63,570 bases of DNA, from positions 1-63,570 of the forward strand of contig JBCCBB010000009.1 in the NCBI GenBank assembly GCA_039814545.1. The letters are read 5' to 3'. Both the position numbers and the translations under genes were made by a program. The notes beneath the pieces were generated by a model, which searched no databases, was not told the origin of the DNA, and saw only the letters and a list, made by a program, of their open reading frames with translations. Shown piece by piece: positions 40,986 through 49,888 of this stretch. This DNA comes from CALBPI01 sp039814545 (GTDB lineage: Bacteria > Pseudomonadota > Gammaproteobacteria > Steroidobacterales > Woeseiaceae). Each line of letters begins with the position of its first letter. Position 1 is the stretch's first letter.

Positions 40986-43715
40986 TTACTCGACAGGGTT
41001 GCCGTCGGTATCGATGAGACGAATCTCGTCAAAACCGAGCTCGCCGAGACTCGCCTCGATCTTGCTGCGGTCGCCAACAACGACCCAGATCATGCTGTCA
41101 GGCTGGAGCACACGCTGCGCCTGCGCCGATACCGCGTCGAGCTCGAGCGCGTTGGTGCGGGCCGCGAAGGTGCCCCAGTAGTCGTCGGGAAACTCGAAGC
41201 GTACCAGCTCGCCCAGTGAGCCGGCTACGGCACCAATGGTCTCCCAGCGGCCCGGCAACGAACGCGTGTTGCTGCTGCGAACGCGCGTCAGTTCGTCGTC
41301 GGTGCCCGGCGCATCATCGAGATAGCCGCGGAGTTCGTTGCGCAGCTCAGAAACTGAATCTGCCGTCTTGTCGGTCTGCACGGGTGCCGAAATGATGAAC
41401 GGACGCTGTGCCGCAGCGTCGACGATGAACGAGTAGCTGCCGTAGGACCAACCCTTGTCCTCACGCAGGTTCATATTCAAACGCGCAGAGAAGTCGCCGC
41501 CCAGAATCTGGTTGGCGGCTTCAATAGCAAGGTCATCGGGGTCGGCTTTTGACGGCACGACGTGGCCCGCAAGGATCACGGACTGGTCCGAGGCCGGTCG
41601 GTCGATGATGTAGAGCGTCTCCTGAGTACCCAGTGCTACGTTGTCGAGCGTTTTGGTCGGCACATCAGCGGCCTCCCAGTCACCAAAGCGCTCTTCGATA
41701 ACGGGCAGAATCTCGGCGAGCGAGGTGTCGCCCACGACCACGAGTGTCGCGTTGTTCGGACGGAACCAGGTGTCGTGGAAGGCGACGAGTGCGTCGCGAT
41801 CGATGGCGTTCACGCTGGCCTCAGTACCGCTGCCCGTCAGGGGCTGCGAGTAGGCGTGGCCTTCGCCGTACATGAGCTTGGGCAGCACGCGCAGGGCCAT
41901 GCTCTGCGGTTGCGTACGCTCGTTGGCGATGCCCGCGAGTCGCTGCTTGCGCAGGCGGTCAATTTCCTGCTCGGGGAACGCCGGCTGCAGCACGACTTCT
42001 GAGAACAGGTCGAGCGCGGGCTCGAGGTTGTTGGTCAGCGTGTTGAGCGACACGGTGACGGTGTCGAGACCCGCGCCGCCGCCGTAGTTGGCACCAAGCT
42101 TCGCAAAGCCTTCGCTGATCTCAAGCGCATCCTTACGGCGCGTGCCTTCGTCGAGCATGCTCATCGCGAAGCTCGCCGTGCCCGGCAGGCCAAACTGATC
42201 GGCCGCGTAGCCTGCGTCCATGATCAGGTTGACGTTCACGATGGGCAGGTCGCCGTGCCGCGCGACAATCAGCTTGAGGCCGTTGTCGAGTTCGCCGCGC
42301 TCAAAGCTCGGGAAGCTCACGTTGGGCTGATCGTCGGGGTAGGGCAGTGCGCTGCGGTCGGCTGACGTCGTGCCGGCCTTGAGGTTGGCGTCGTAGGGCA
42401 CCGTCGTCAGTACGTAGAAGTCGTCGGTGATCCAGCGCTGCGCCACCTGCTGGATGCTGCGCGTTGTAGCAGCTTCGAGGCGTTCGAGGCCCACCTTGTA
42501 AAAGTCAGCGCTGCCGCCGTAAACGCGGTTTTCGGCGAGGATGTCAGACTTGCCGCCAAAGCCGCCGACGCGTTCTGCGCCGCGCACGAAGCCTGAGCGG
42601 AACTGCGTCTTCACGCGTTCGAGTTCGTCGCGCGTCGGGCCGCGCTCGAGGAAGCGCGCGATTTCTTCGTCCATGGCCGCTTCGACAGCCTCAGCGTCAC
42701 CGCCGGGTTGGACGGTTGCAGACACGAAGATCATGCCGGCGATTTCCAGCGCCAATGTGCTGGCGCCAACAGACGTTGCCGTTTGGTCTGTGTAGACAAG
42801 GCGCTCGTAGAGCCTCGAGTTCTTGCCGCCGCCGAGAATCGCTGTAGCGATCTGCAAGCTGTCGGTGTCCTCGTTGGTCCAGGCGGGTGCGGGCCAGACC
42901 TTGTAGATTAGCGTTTGCGGCACGCGGTCCTGGAGCGTCTCGCGGTGCGCACCGCTGAGCTGCGGCACCCATTCGTCCTGGCGTGAAATCGGCGGTCCCG
43001 GCGGGATGTCACCGAAGTAGCGCTCGACCTTTTCGCGCGCCTGCTCCGGCGTGATGTCGCCAGCGAGTACAAGCACGGCATTGTTCGGGCCGTAGTAGGT
43101 CTGGAACCACTCCTTGACGTCATCGAGTGTGGCGGCGTTCAGGTCTTCCATGGAGCCAATAGGCAGCCACGAGTAGGGGTGTTCGTCCGGGAAGACGTTG
43201 CCGACGATGTGGCTGAACACGCGACCGTAGGGCTGGTTTTCGCCCTGGCGTTTCTCGTTTTGCACAACACCGCGCTGCTCGTCGAGTTTGTCTTGCGTGA
43301 TGGCGCCAATCAGGTGGCCCATACGATCGGACTCCATCCACAGCGCCAGGTCGAGTGCCGTCGAGGGCACGGTCTGGAAATAGTTGGTGCGGTCAAACGA
43401 CGTTGTGCCGTTGACGCCCGTGGCGCCGACGCGCTCGAACGGGCCGAACCACTCGTCGTCGTAGTTTTCCGTACCGTTGAACATCAGGTGTTCAAACAAG
43501 TGCGCGAAACCCGTGCGTCCCGGGCGCTCGTCCTTTGAGCCCACGTGGTACCAGATGTTGACGGCCACGATGGGGGCCTTGTGGTCTTCGTGCACGATGA
43601 CGGTCAGACCGTTGTCGAGTTGGAATTCGGTATAGGGGATGTCCACCGTCTGGGCATGAACGGCTGCGGTAATGCACAGCGAAGCGACGGTGAGCAGGCG
43701 CATGAGCGAACGCAT
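40986..43715 (-). CDS. M16-family zinc metallopeptidase (full two-half protein)
   Basis: 909 residues with a signal peptide (ASLCITAAVHA-Q), hence periplasmic. The inverted zinc motif HLFEH (His72, Glu75, His76) sits in GFAHLFEHLMFNGTENYDDE with the downstream Glu in the family position (DEQRGVVQNEKRQGENQ, near 150). Second half: an inactive M16 copy beginning LDNGLKLIVARHGDLPIVNV, typical of pitrilysin-like tandem proteins. Role: degradation of peptides or misfolded envelope proteins; exact substrate unknown. Monocistronic, with its own terminator. A start four residues later (Met5) cannot be excluded. Confidence 0.94.
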   Translation of the reverse strand: MRSLMRLLTVASLCITAAVHAQTVDIPYTEFQLDNGLTVIVHEDHKAPIVAVNIWYHVGSKDERPGRTGFAHLFEHLMFNGTENYDDEWFGPFERVGATGVNGTTSFDRTNYFQTVPSTALDLALWMESDRMGHLIGAITQDKLDEQRGVVQNEKRQGENQPYGRVFSHIVGNVFPDEHPYSWLPIGSMEDLNAATLDDVKEWFQTYYGPNNAVLVLAGDITPEQAREKVERYFGDIPPGPPISRQDEWVPQLSGAHRETLQDRVPQTLIYKVWPAPAWTNEDTDSLQIATAILGGGKNSRLYERLVYTDQTATSVGASTLALEIAGMIFVSATVQPGGDAEAVEAAMDEEIARFLERGPTRDELERVKTQFRSGFVRGAERVGGFGGKSDILAENRVYGGSADFYKVGLERLEAATTRSIQQVAQRWITDDFYVLTTVPYDANLKAGTTSADRSALPYPDDQPNVSFPSFERGELDNGLKLIVARHGDLPIVNVNLIMDAGYAADQFGLPGTASFAMSMLDEGTRRKDALEISEGFAKLGANYGGGAGLDTVTVSLNTLTNNLEPALDLFSEVVLQPAFPEQEIDRLRKQRLAGIANERTQPQSMALRVLPKLMYGEGHAYSQPLTGSGTEASVNAIDRDALVAFHDTWFRPNNATLVVVGDTSLAEILPVIEERFGDWEAADVPTKTLDNVALGTQETLYIIDRPASDQSVILAGHVVPSKADPDDLAIEAANQILGGDFSARLNMNLREDKGWSYGSYSFIVDAAAQRPFIISAPVQTDKTADSVSELRNELRGYLDDAPGTDDELTRVRSSNTRSLPGRWETIGAVAGSLGELVRFEFPDDYWGTFAARTNALELDAVSAQAQRVLQPDSMIWVVVGDRSKIEASLGELGFDEIRLIDTDGNPVE

Positions 43716-43929
43716 GGCGGCTCCTTACAGATAGCAAAGTCGGTTGCGGTGGCGCTGGATTGGGCGCCACCCGCGAGCCCGGCAATCTAACGGTCGCGGC
43801 AAGCCCGTTGCAAACCCGGGGTGCGCGAATGCTCCGTCTGTGGCTGGGCGGGCGGTAACTAAGGCCCTGGCGTGCAGTATTCAGCAGTTTTTGCGGTGTG
43901 CTCCCCGCAAGCGCCTGACTTGCCGTGGA

Positions 43930-45528
43930 TTAGGGCGTTACGTTTAGCGTCAGGTGGCGCGAGTAAATGCGGTCGTTGATGTTCGGCACGAAGTTGCCGA
44001 CGCGCTTACTCACAAGATGTTTGCTCACATAAAAATACATGGGCAAGACTGGGTATTCGCGCATCAAAAGGCGCTCTGCGTCGCGCGCGAGCTGCATGCG
44101 GCGGGCGGGGTCAAGCTCATTGGCCACGTCATCGAGCAGCGCATCGTAGGCCGTATTGGCATAACCCGAGGTGTTTTGCGGGTGGTCGGCGCGAAACGTT
44201 TCGAGAAACGTGTACGGATCGTTGTAGTCACCCGTCCAGCCCAGGCGCAGCAAGTCCCAGGCGGAGCGGTCGCGCCGGTTATCGAGCATGACCTTCCATT
44301 CCTGATTCTCGAGCTCGACGACAGCCCCCAGGTTTTCGCGCAGCATGCCCTGAACCGCGACGGCCAGCTTCTTGTGGATGTCGCTGGTGTTGTAGAGCAG
44401 CTTGACCTGCAGCGGCGTGTCCTCGGTGTAGCCGGCTTCCGCGTAGAGCTTGCGGGCCCGTTCAATCTGTTGCTCACGCGGCAGGGCCTTCCACTCGTAG
44501 CTGTACGAGTCATAGCTGTCGACGCCTGGTGGCACGAGGCCCCAGGCACCGGTCTGCCCAGCTTGCAGAACTGCACCGGCAATCTGGTCGCGGTCCACAG
44601 CAATGGCGACAGCTTCACGAATGCGCGCATCGGTGAAGGGTGGCTGCGTCATATCGAAGACGTAGAAGTAAACGGTGAGGTTGGGGTGCACGACGAGTTG
44701 ATCGCCGTAGGTCTCGCGCAATTGCGGGTAGGCCGTGTTGGGGGTGTTCGACGTGATGTCGAGCTCGCCGGCCCGGAACATGTTGAGCTCCGACACCGTG
44801 TCCTCAATGGGCAGAAAGGCCACGCGCTCAACGGCCACGTCGTCTGCGTCACGGTAGTTCGGGTTGCGCGCCACCGTCAGCCGATCGCCGACACGCCAAG
44901 ATTCGATTTGGTAGGCGCCATTCGAGACCAGGTTTTCGGGACGCACGAAGTTGTCACCATGTTCGTCGAAGCTCGCGCGGTGCAGTGGGAATGCGAACGA
45001 GTTGGTCAACAGCCCGAGCAGGTAGGGCGTGTGACGCTCAAGCCGCAGTTCGAGAGTGCGGTCGTCGATCGCCTCGACGCCAAGCTCGGTGACGGGTGCA
45101 TCGCCGGCGATGACGGCAGCCGCGTTTTGCAGCGGCAGCAGAATCTGAGCATACGAACTTGCGGTCGCCGGGTCGGCCGTGCGGCGGATGCCCGCTTCGA
45201 AGTCGGCGGCGACGACCGGGTCACCGTTCGACCAGCGGCCATTTTCGCGAAGGTAGAAGCGGTAGGTCAGACCGTCGTCGCTCATGTCCCAGCGCTCGGC
45301 GGCGCCGGGTTCTAGTGAACCTGTGGGTGTTTCCGCGACGAGACCTTCGTAGAGGTCGCGCAACACGTTGGCTGCGGATACACCTTCCGCGCGGTGCGGG
45401 TCGAGGGTGGCGACCTCGGCGATGTTGGCGCGTGTCAGCGTGGTGTCCGGGCCGGACGTGGTGTCGCCCTGACAAGCAATGACGACGATTGCGATCAGTA
45501 CGGCAAGAATCAGTAACAGGCGTCGCAT
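43930..45528 (-). CDS. Oligopeptide ABC transporter substrate-binding lipoprotein (OppA-like)
   Basis: 532 residues. The lipoprotein signal ends in VVIAC, lipidating Cys19. The SBP_bac_5 signature is visible: ATLDPHRAEGVSAANVLRDL, LTYRFYLRENGRWSNGDPV, and AYQIESWRVGDRLTVARNPNY. It would capture peptides in the periplasm and hand them to an ABC permease, but no permease or ATPase genes are in the window, so it is an orphan component or works with a distant OppBCDF. Gap 43716-43929 (214 bases) between it and the M16 start shows no gene. Confidence 0.93.
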   Translation of the reverse strand: MRRLLLILAVLIAIVVIACQGDTTSGPDTTLTRANIAEVATLDPHRAEGVSAANVLRDLYEGLVAETPTGSLEPGAAERWDMSDDGLTYRFYLRENGRWSNGDPVVAADFEAGIRRTADPATASSYAQILLPLQNAAAVIAGDAPVTELGVEAIDDRTLELRLERHTPYLLGLLTNSFAFPLHRASFDEHGDNFVRPENLVSNGAYQIESWRVGDRLTVARNPNYRDADDVAVERVAFLPIEDTVSELNMFRAGELDITSNTPNTAYPQLRETYGDQLVVHPNLTVYFYVFDMTQPPFTDARIREAVAIAVDRDQIAGAVLQAGQTGAWGLVPPGVDSYDSYSYEWKALPREQQIERARKLYAEAGYTEDTPLQVKLLYNTSDIHKKLAVAVQGMLRENLGAVVELENQEWKVMLDNRRDRSAWDLLRLGWTGDYNDPYTFLETFRADHPQNTSGYANTAYDALLDDVANELDPARRMQLARDAERLLMREYPVLPMYFYVSKHLVSKRVGNFVPNINDRIYSRHLTLNVTP

Positions 45529-45661
45529 GGACCTTACGCCGTAAAGGCGTCCTCAGACGGTGTCGGGCGGAGTCTCGCACAGCGTCTGTCGTGCCGTCCA
45601 TGCGCCGCGTCACAGCGGGCATGGCGTGGCAAAGCCGCTGCCGGCGGCGCATACTCACTTT

Positions 45662-46630
45662 ATGAGTCAGTCAGATATGCCGTACCGCAAGGTTTACCCG
45701 CCTATCGAGCCTTACCAATCGGACTTCCTCGACGTGGGCGACGGCCACCGCATTTACTACGAGCAGTCGGGCAACCCCAATGGTAAGCCCGTCGTGGTGT
45801 TGCACGGCGGCCCGGGGGGTGGTGCCACGCCAGGCATGCGCCAGTTCTTCAGCCCGGATGTCTACCGCATCATCATGTTTGATCAACGGGGTGCGGGGCG
45901 CAGCACGCCGCACGCGAGTCTTGAGCACAACACCACCTGGGACCTCGTGGGCGACATCGAGATTCTGCGCGAGGCGATGCAGGTGCGGCGCTGGCAGGTG
46001 TTCGGTGGCTCCTGGGGTAGCACCCTCGCGCTGGCCTACGCGCAACGCTACCCGGACCGCGTGTCCGAGCTCGTGTTGCGGGGCATCTTCATGCTGCGTC
46101 GTCAGGAGCTGCACTGGTTCTACCAGTTCGGTGCCAGTGAGTTGTACCCGGATCGCTGGCAGCACTTCCTGGCACCGATCCCCGAGGCGGAGCGCAGCAA
46201 CCTCATGCTGGCTTACTACCGCAGGCTGACCAGCGACGATGAGGATGTGCGTCTCGAGGCGGCACGCGCCTGGTCGATCTGGGAGGGCTCGACGAGTTTC
46301 CTCACGCCCAACGACCTCGCAACCGAGCAGTTCGGCGAAGCGCATCACGCATTGGCCATGGCGCGTATTGAATGCCACTACTTCATGAACTACGGTTTCA
46401 TGGACGAAGGCCAGTTGCTACGCGACATCGGACGAATCGCGCACATCCCGGGCATCATTGTGCAGGGCCGGTATGACGTAGTGTGTCCCGCGCGTTCGGC
46501 CTGGGAGCTGCACCATGCATGGCCCAACAGCGCACTCGAGATGGTTGCCGATGCGGGGCACTCGGCCTTTGAGCCCGGCAACTCGAGTGCACTCGTTAAC
46601 GCGACGGATCATTTCGCGGGGCAGCACTGA
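45662..46630 (+). CDS. pip: Proline iminopeptidase
   Basis: 322 residues from ATG 45662. Alpha/beta hydrolase of family S33 that removes N-terminal proline from peptides. Family landmarks: HGGPGGGATPGMRQFF near 49, FDQRGAGRSTPHA, the nucleophile Ser117 in FGGSWGSTLALAYA, the late acid in GRYDVVCP and His in DAGHSAFEPG. The cytoplasmic enzyme fits well with the divergent peptide-binding lipoprotein upstream. Its TGA overlaps the ATG of the dihydroorotase by one base (TGATG), so the two are coupled. Confidence 0.95.
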   Translation: MSQSDMPYRKVYPPIEPYQSDFLDVGDGHRIYYEQSGNPNGKPVVVLHGGPGGGATPGMRQFFSPDVYRIIMFDQRGAGRSTPHASLEHNTTWDLVGDIEILREAMQVRRWQVFGGSWGSTLALAYAQRYPDRVSELVLRGIFMLRRQELHWFYQFGASELYPDRWQHFLAPIPEAERSNLMLAYYRRLTSDDEDVRLEAARAWSIWEGSTSFLTPNDLATEQFGEAHHALAMARIECHYFMNYGFMDEGQLLRDIGRIAHIPGIIVQGRYDVVCPARSAWELHHAWPNSALEMVADAGHSAFEPGNSSALVNATDHFAGQH

Positions 46631-47973
46631 TGCCGACACGCACCATCATTAAGAACGCAACGCTGGTCAGCGATGGCAAGCGCTTCGAAGCCGACCTCGC
46701 TATCGAGGGCGAACGCATCGCAAAGATCGACCGCAACATCGCTGCCGAAGCCACGGATACTGTCGTGGACGCGGCCGGCAAGTTGTTGCTGCCGGGCATG
46801 ATCGACAGCCAGGTACATTTCCGCGAACCGGGTCTGACGGCCAAGGGTGAGCTCGCGACGGAATCCGCCGCGGCCGTTGCCGGGGGTACGACGAGCTTCT
46901 TCGACATGCCCAACGTCAATCCGGCCACGATCACGCACGACGTGCTGGCGGACAAGTACGCGCTGGCCGCGGACAAATGCCACGCCAACTACGCGTTTTA
47001 CTTCGGTGCGACCAACGACAACCTCGAGGCGATCAAGAGCCTGTCGCCCGAGCAGTGCTGTGGCATCAAGGCATTCCTGGGCGCCTCGACGGGCAACCTG
47101 CTCGTCGACGACCCCGAGGCGATCGATGCAATCTTTCGCGAAGCGCCCGTGCTCGTGGTCACCCACTGCGAAGACTCGCCCACGATCTGGGCCAATGAGA
47201 CGAAGGCGCGCGAGCGCTGGGGCAACGACGTACCCATCGCCGAGCACCCCAACATCCGTTCTAGCGAGTCCTGCCTGATTTCCTCGACCATGGCCACGGG
47301 CCTGGCGCGGCAGCACGACGCGCGGCTGCACGTGCTGCACCTGACGACGGCCGACGAAATGGTGCTGTTCGAGCCGGGCCCCATCGAAGACAAGCGCATC
47401 ACGGCCGAGGTGTGTATCCACCACCTCTGGTTTGACGAGGGCGACTACGCCGAGCTCGGCACGCGCATCAAGTGCAACCCGGCCATCAAGAAACGCAGCG
47501 ACCGAGACGCCTTGCGCGCCGCATTGCTGGAGGGCCGTCTCGATGTCATCGCCACGGATCACGCACCCCACCTCATCGAGGAAAAAGAGCGGCACTACTT
47601 TGCTGCGCCCGCGGGCTTGCCTCTGACCGAACATGCGCTGGTCGCGGCACTCGACCTGACAGACCCAATGGATATGGACATCGCGTTTGTCGTCAACAAG
47701 CTCGCACACGCGCCCGCCAAATTGTTCGGGATTTCCGAACGGGGCCATCTTCGCGAGGGGTATTACGCGGATCTTGCGCTCGTCGATAGTGATGCCAACT
47801 GGCTCGCCGAAGACGCCAATGCACGAGCCAAGTGCGGCTGGACGCCCTTTCGGGGTCACCGTTTCCGGCACCGCGTCGTCAGCACCTGGGTCAACGGGAT
47901 GCTGGCCTGGGATGGCACAGAGGTTTTGCCAATTCGGGCCGGTCGCCCGCTGCTCTGTAACGCCGCGCGTTAA
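46630..47973 (+). CDS. pyrC: Dihydroorotase
   Basis: 447 residues, amidohydrolase superfamily; closes the dihydroorotate ring in pyrimidine synthesis. Motifs: SQVHFREPGLTAKGEL (His63 metal ligand; the residue two before it is Gln61 rather than the common His), the lysine of GIKAFLGASTGN expected to be carbamylated, THCED, and IATDHAPHLIEEK with the catalytic Asp. The Gln-containing motif and phrases such as CHHLWFDEGDY-like ICIHHLWFDE and KCGWTPFRGHRF recall a subfamily I know mainly from Bacteroidetes; this is from memory, not a search. It overlaps pip by one base. Confidence 0.9.
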   Translation: MPTRTIIKNATLVSDGKRFEADLAIEGERIAKIDRNIAAEATDTVVDAAGKLLLPGMIDSQVHFREPGLTAKGELATESAAAVAGGTTSFFDMPNVNPATITHDVLADKYALAADKCHANYAFYFGATNDNLEAIKSLSPEQCCGIKAFLGASTGNLLVDDPEAIDAIFREAPVLVVTHCEDSPTIWANETKARERWGNDVPIAEHPNIRSSESCLISSTMATGLARQHDARLHVLHLTTADEMVLFEPGPIEDKRITAEVCIHHLWFDEGDYAELGTRIKCNPAIKKRSDRDALRAALLEGRLDVIATDHAPHLIEEKERHYFAAPAGLPLTEHALVAALDLTDPMDMDIAFVVNKLAHAPAKLFGISERGHLREGYYADLALVDSDANWLAEDANARAKCGWTPFRGHRFRHRVVSTWVNGMLAWDGTEVLPIRAGRPLLCNAAR

Positions 47974-48079
47974 GGGTGAATCTGTCGGTTCCCTCGGCGC
48001 GCCGGGGGCGGTAAGCTTGGGCCTATCACAATAAGCGGGACGATGCGTTGTCAGGGCGGGGACACCCGGACAACACCAC

Positions 48080-49888
48080 ATGATGGACCCCACCGATACC
48101 TCGCACCCGGACTACTTCCACCGGGTCGTTGATTGCCAATGGGCCTGCCCGGCCCACACGGATGTACCGCAATACATTCGTCTGATTGCCCAGGGGCGTT
48201 TTACCGACGCCTACATGGTGAACCGCCAGTCGAACGTGTTCCCTGGGATCCTTGGTCGTGTCTGCGACCGGCCCTGCGAACCGGCCTGCCGGCGCGGTCG
48301 CGTCGAGGACAAGGCGGTGGCCATCTGCCGGCTCAAGCGCGTTGCCGCAGACCACCGCGAAGACATCAGCGAACGCCTGCCCAAGGCGCCCGAACAGGGC
48401 AATGGCAAACGAGTGGCACTCATCGGCGCAGGCTGCGCCTCGCTGACGGTCGCCAACGACCTGGCGCCGCTCGGTTATGAGTTGCACGTGTTCGAGGCGC
48501 TGGAGAAGTCTGGTGGTCTGATGCGCACCAACATCCCGCAGTTCCGCTTGCCACCCAAGGTGCTCGACGAGGAGATCGACAACATCCTCGACATGGGCGT
48601 GCAGGTGCACTATGGCGCGCGCATTGATTCCATGGCCGAGTTGCTCGACAAGAATTTCGATGCCGTATTTGTCGGCACGGGTGCGCCCAAAGGCAAAGAG
48701 CTCAAGCTGCCGGGTCGCTACGACACGGACCGCATCCACATCGGCATCCAATGGCTTGAGTCAGTGGCCTTCGAGCACACCAAGACCATTGGCAAGCAGG
48801 TGCTCATCATCGGTGTGGGCAATACCGCTATGGACTGTTGCCGCACGGCGCTGCGTCTGGGCGCCGAGAACGTCAAAGTGATGGCGCGCAAGCCGCGTCA
48901 GTTCTTCAAGGCCTCCGACTGGGAGCTTGAAGACGCCGAGGAAGAGAACGTCGATATCGTCGTCAACCACTCGCCCAAGGCGTTCGTCGTCGAAGACGGA
49001 GTGCTCAAGGGCATGGACTTCGAGGTCATGACCTACGAGCTCGACGATAACTGGCGCATCGTCGAGAGCGCCGTTACGGGCGAGACGATGATCCCCTGCG
49101 ACGACGTCATCCTGGCCATCGGTCAGGAAAATGCCTTCGACTGGATCGAGCGCGACATTGGCTTCGAGTTCAACGAATGGGACTGCCCCGTCGTTGACGA
49201 AGAGACGATGATGGCGACGCGCGAAGGCGTGTTCTTCGGTGGCGACGCCGCCTTCGGGCCCAAGAACATTATCTGGGGTGTGGCCCACGGCCACGCGGCG
49301 GCGATTTCGATCCACATGTATTTGTCGGGGCAGGACGTTACCGAGCGCCCGCCCAGACAACTGAACCTCAGCGCTCAGAAGATGGGCATCCATGAGTGGA
49401 GCTACTCGAATCAATATGACGCGAGCGAGCGCCGACTCATGCCACATGTCGGTCTCAAGGAGCGCTTCAAGCAGCTCGATATCGAGGTGGAGCTCGGCTT
49501 CACCGAGGAGCAGACCCTGGCCGAGGTCGAGCGTTGCCTCAACTGCGATATCCAGACGGTGTTCAAGGCGCCGGCGTGTATCGAGTGCGACGCCTGCATC
49601 GACATCTGCCCGACGTCATGCCTGACGATTACCGAAAACGGCGACAAGGCGGATCTGCGCACGCGCCTCAGCGCGCCGGCCGAGAATACGGACCAGGCGC
49701 TCTACGTCTCGGACGCATTGCCGCAGACCGCGCGCGTCATGGTCAAGGACGAGGACCTCTGCGTGCACTGTGGCTTGTGCGCTGAGCGATGCCCGACGGG
49801 CGCCTGGGACATGCTCAAGTCCAAAGTGCTGCTGCCTTTCGCGGGTACCGTGGCCGCCGAACCGGTAACCGTAAAAAAGGCCGTCTGA
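48080..49888 (+). CDS. GltD-like FAD/NAD(P) oxidoreductase fused to ferredoxin clusters
   Basis: 602 residues. N-terminal GltD-like cluster domain (CQWACPAHTDVPQYIR, CDRPCEPACRRGRVEDK), FAD site VALIGAGCASLTVANDLAPLG, NAD(P) site VLIIGVGNTAMDCCRTALRLG, and a C-terminal pair of 4Fe-4S motifs, CIECDACIDICPTSC (about 510) and CVHCGLCAERCPTG (about 565). It should move electrons between NAD(P)H and ferredoxin-type clusters. The stop is directly followed by the ATG of the 2-oxoacid oxidoreductase gamma/alpha gene, so it probably replaces the delta/ferredoxin subunit. A start three bases later (48083) is equally possible. Confidence 0.92.
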   Translation: MMDPTDTSHPDYFHRVVDCQWACPAHTDVPQYIRLIAQGRFTDAYMVNRQSNVFPGILGRVCDRPCEPACRRGRVEDKAVAICRLKRVAADHREDISERLPKAPEQGNGKRVALIGAGCASLTVANDLAPLGYELHVFEALEKSGGLMRTNIPQFRLPPKVLDEEIDNILDMGVQVHYGARIDSMAELLDKNFDAVFVGTGAPKGKELKLPGRYDTDRIHIGIQWLESVAFEHTKTIGKQVLIIGVGNTAMDCCRTALRLGAENVKVMARKPRQFFKASDWELEDAEEENVDIVVNHSPKAFVVEDGVLKGMDFEVMTYELDDNWRIVESAVTGETMIPCDDVILAIGQENAFDWIERDIGFEFNEWDCPVVDEETMMATREGVFFGGDAAFGPKNIIWGVAHGHAAAISIHMYLSGQDVTERPPRQLNLSAQKMGIHEWSYSNQYDASERRLMPHVGLKERFKQLDIEVELGFTEEQTLAEVERCLNCDIQTVFKAPACIECDACIDICPTSCLTITENGDKADLRTRLSAPAENTDQALYVSDALPQTARVMVKDEDLCVHCGLCAERCPTGAWDMLKSKVLLPFAGTVAAEPVTVKKAV

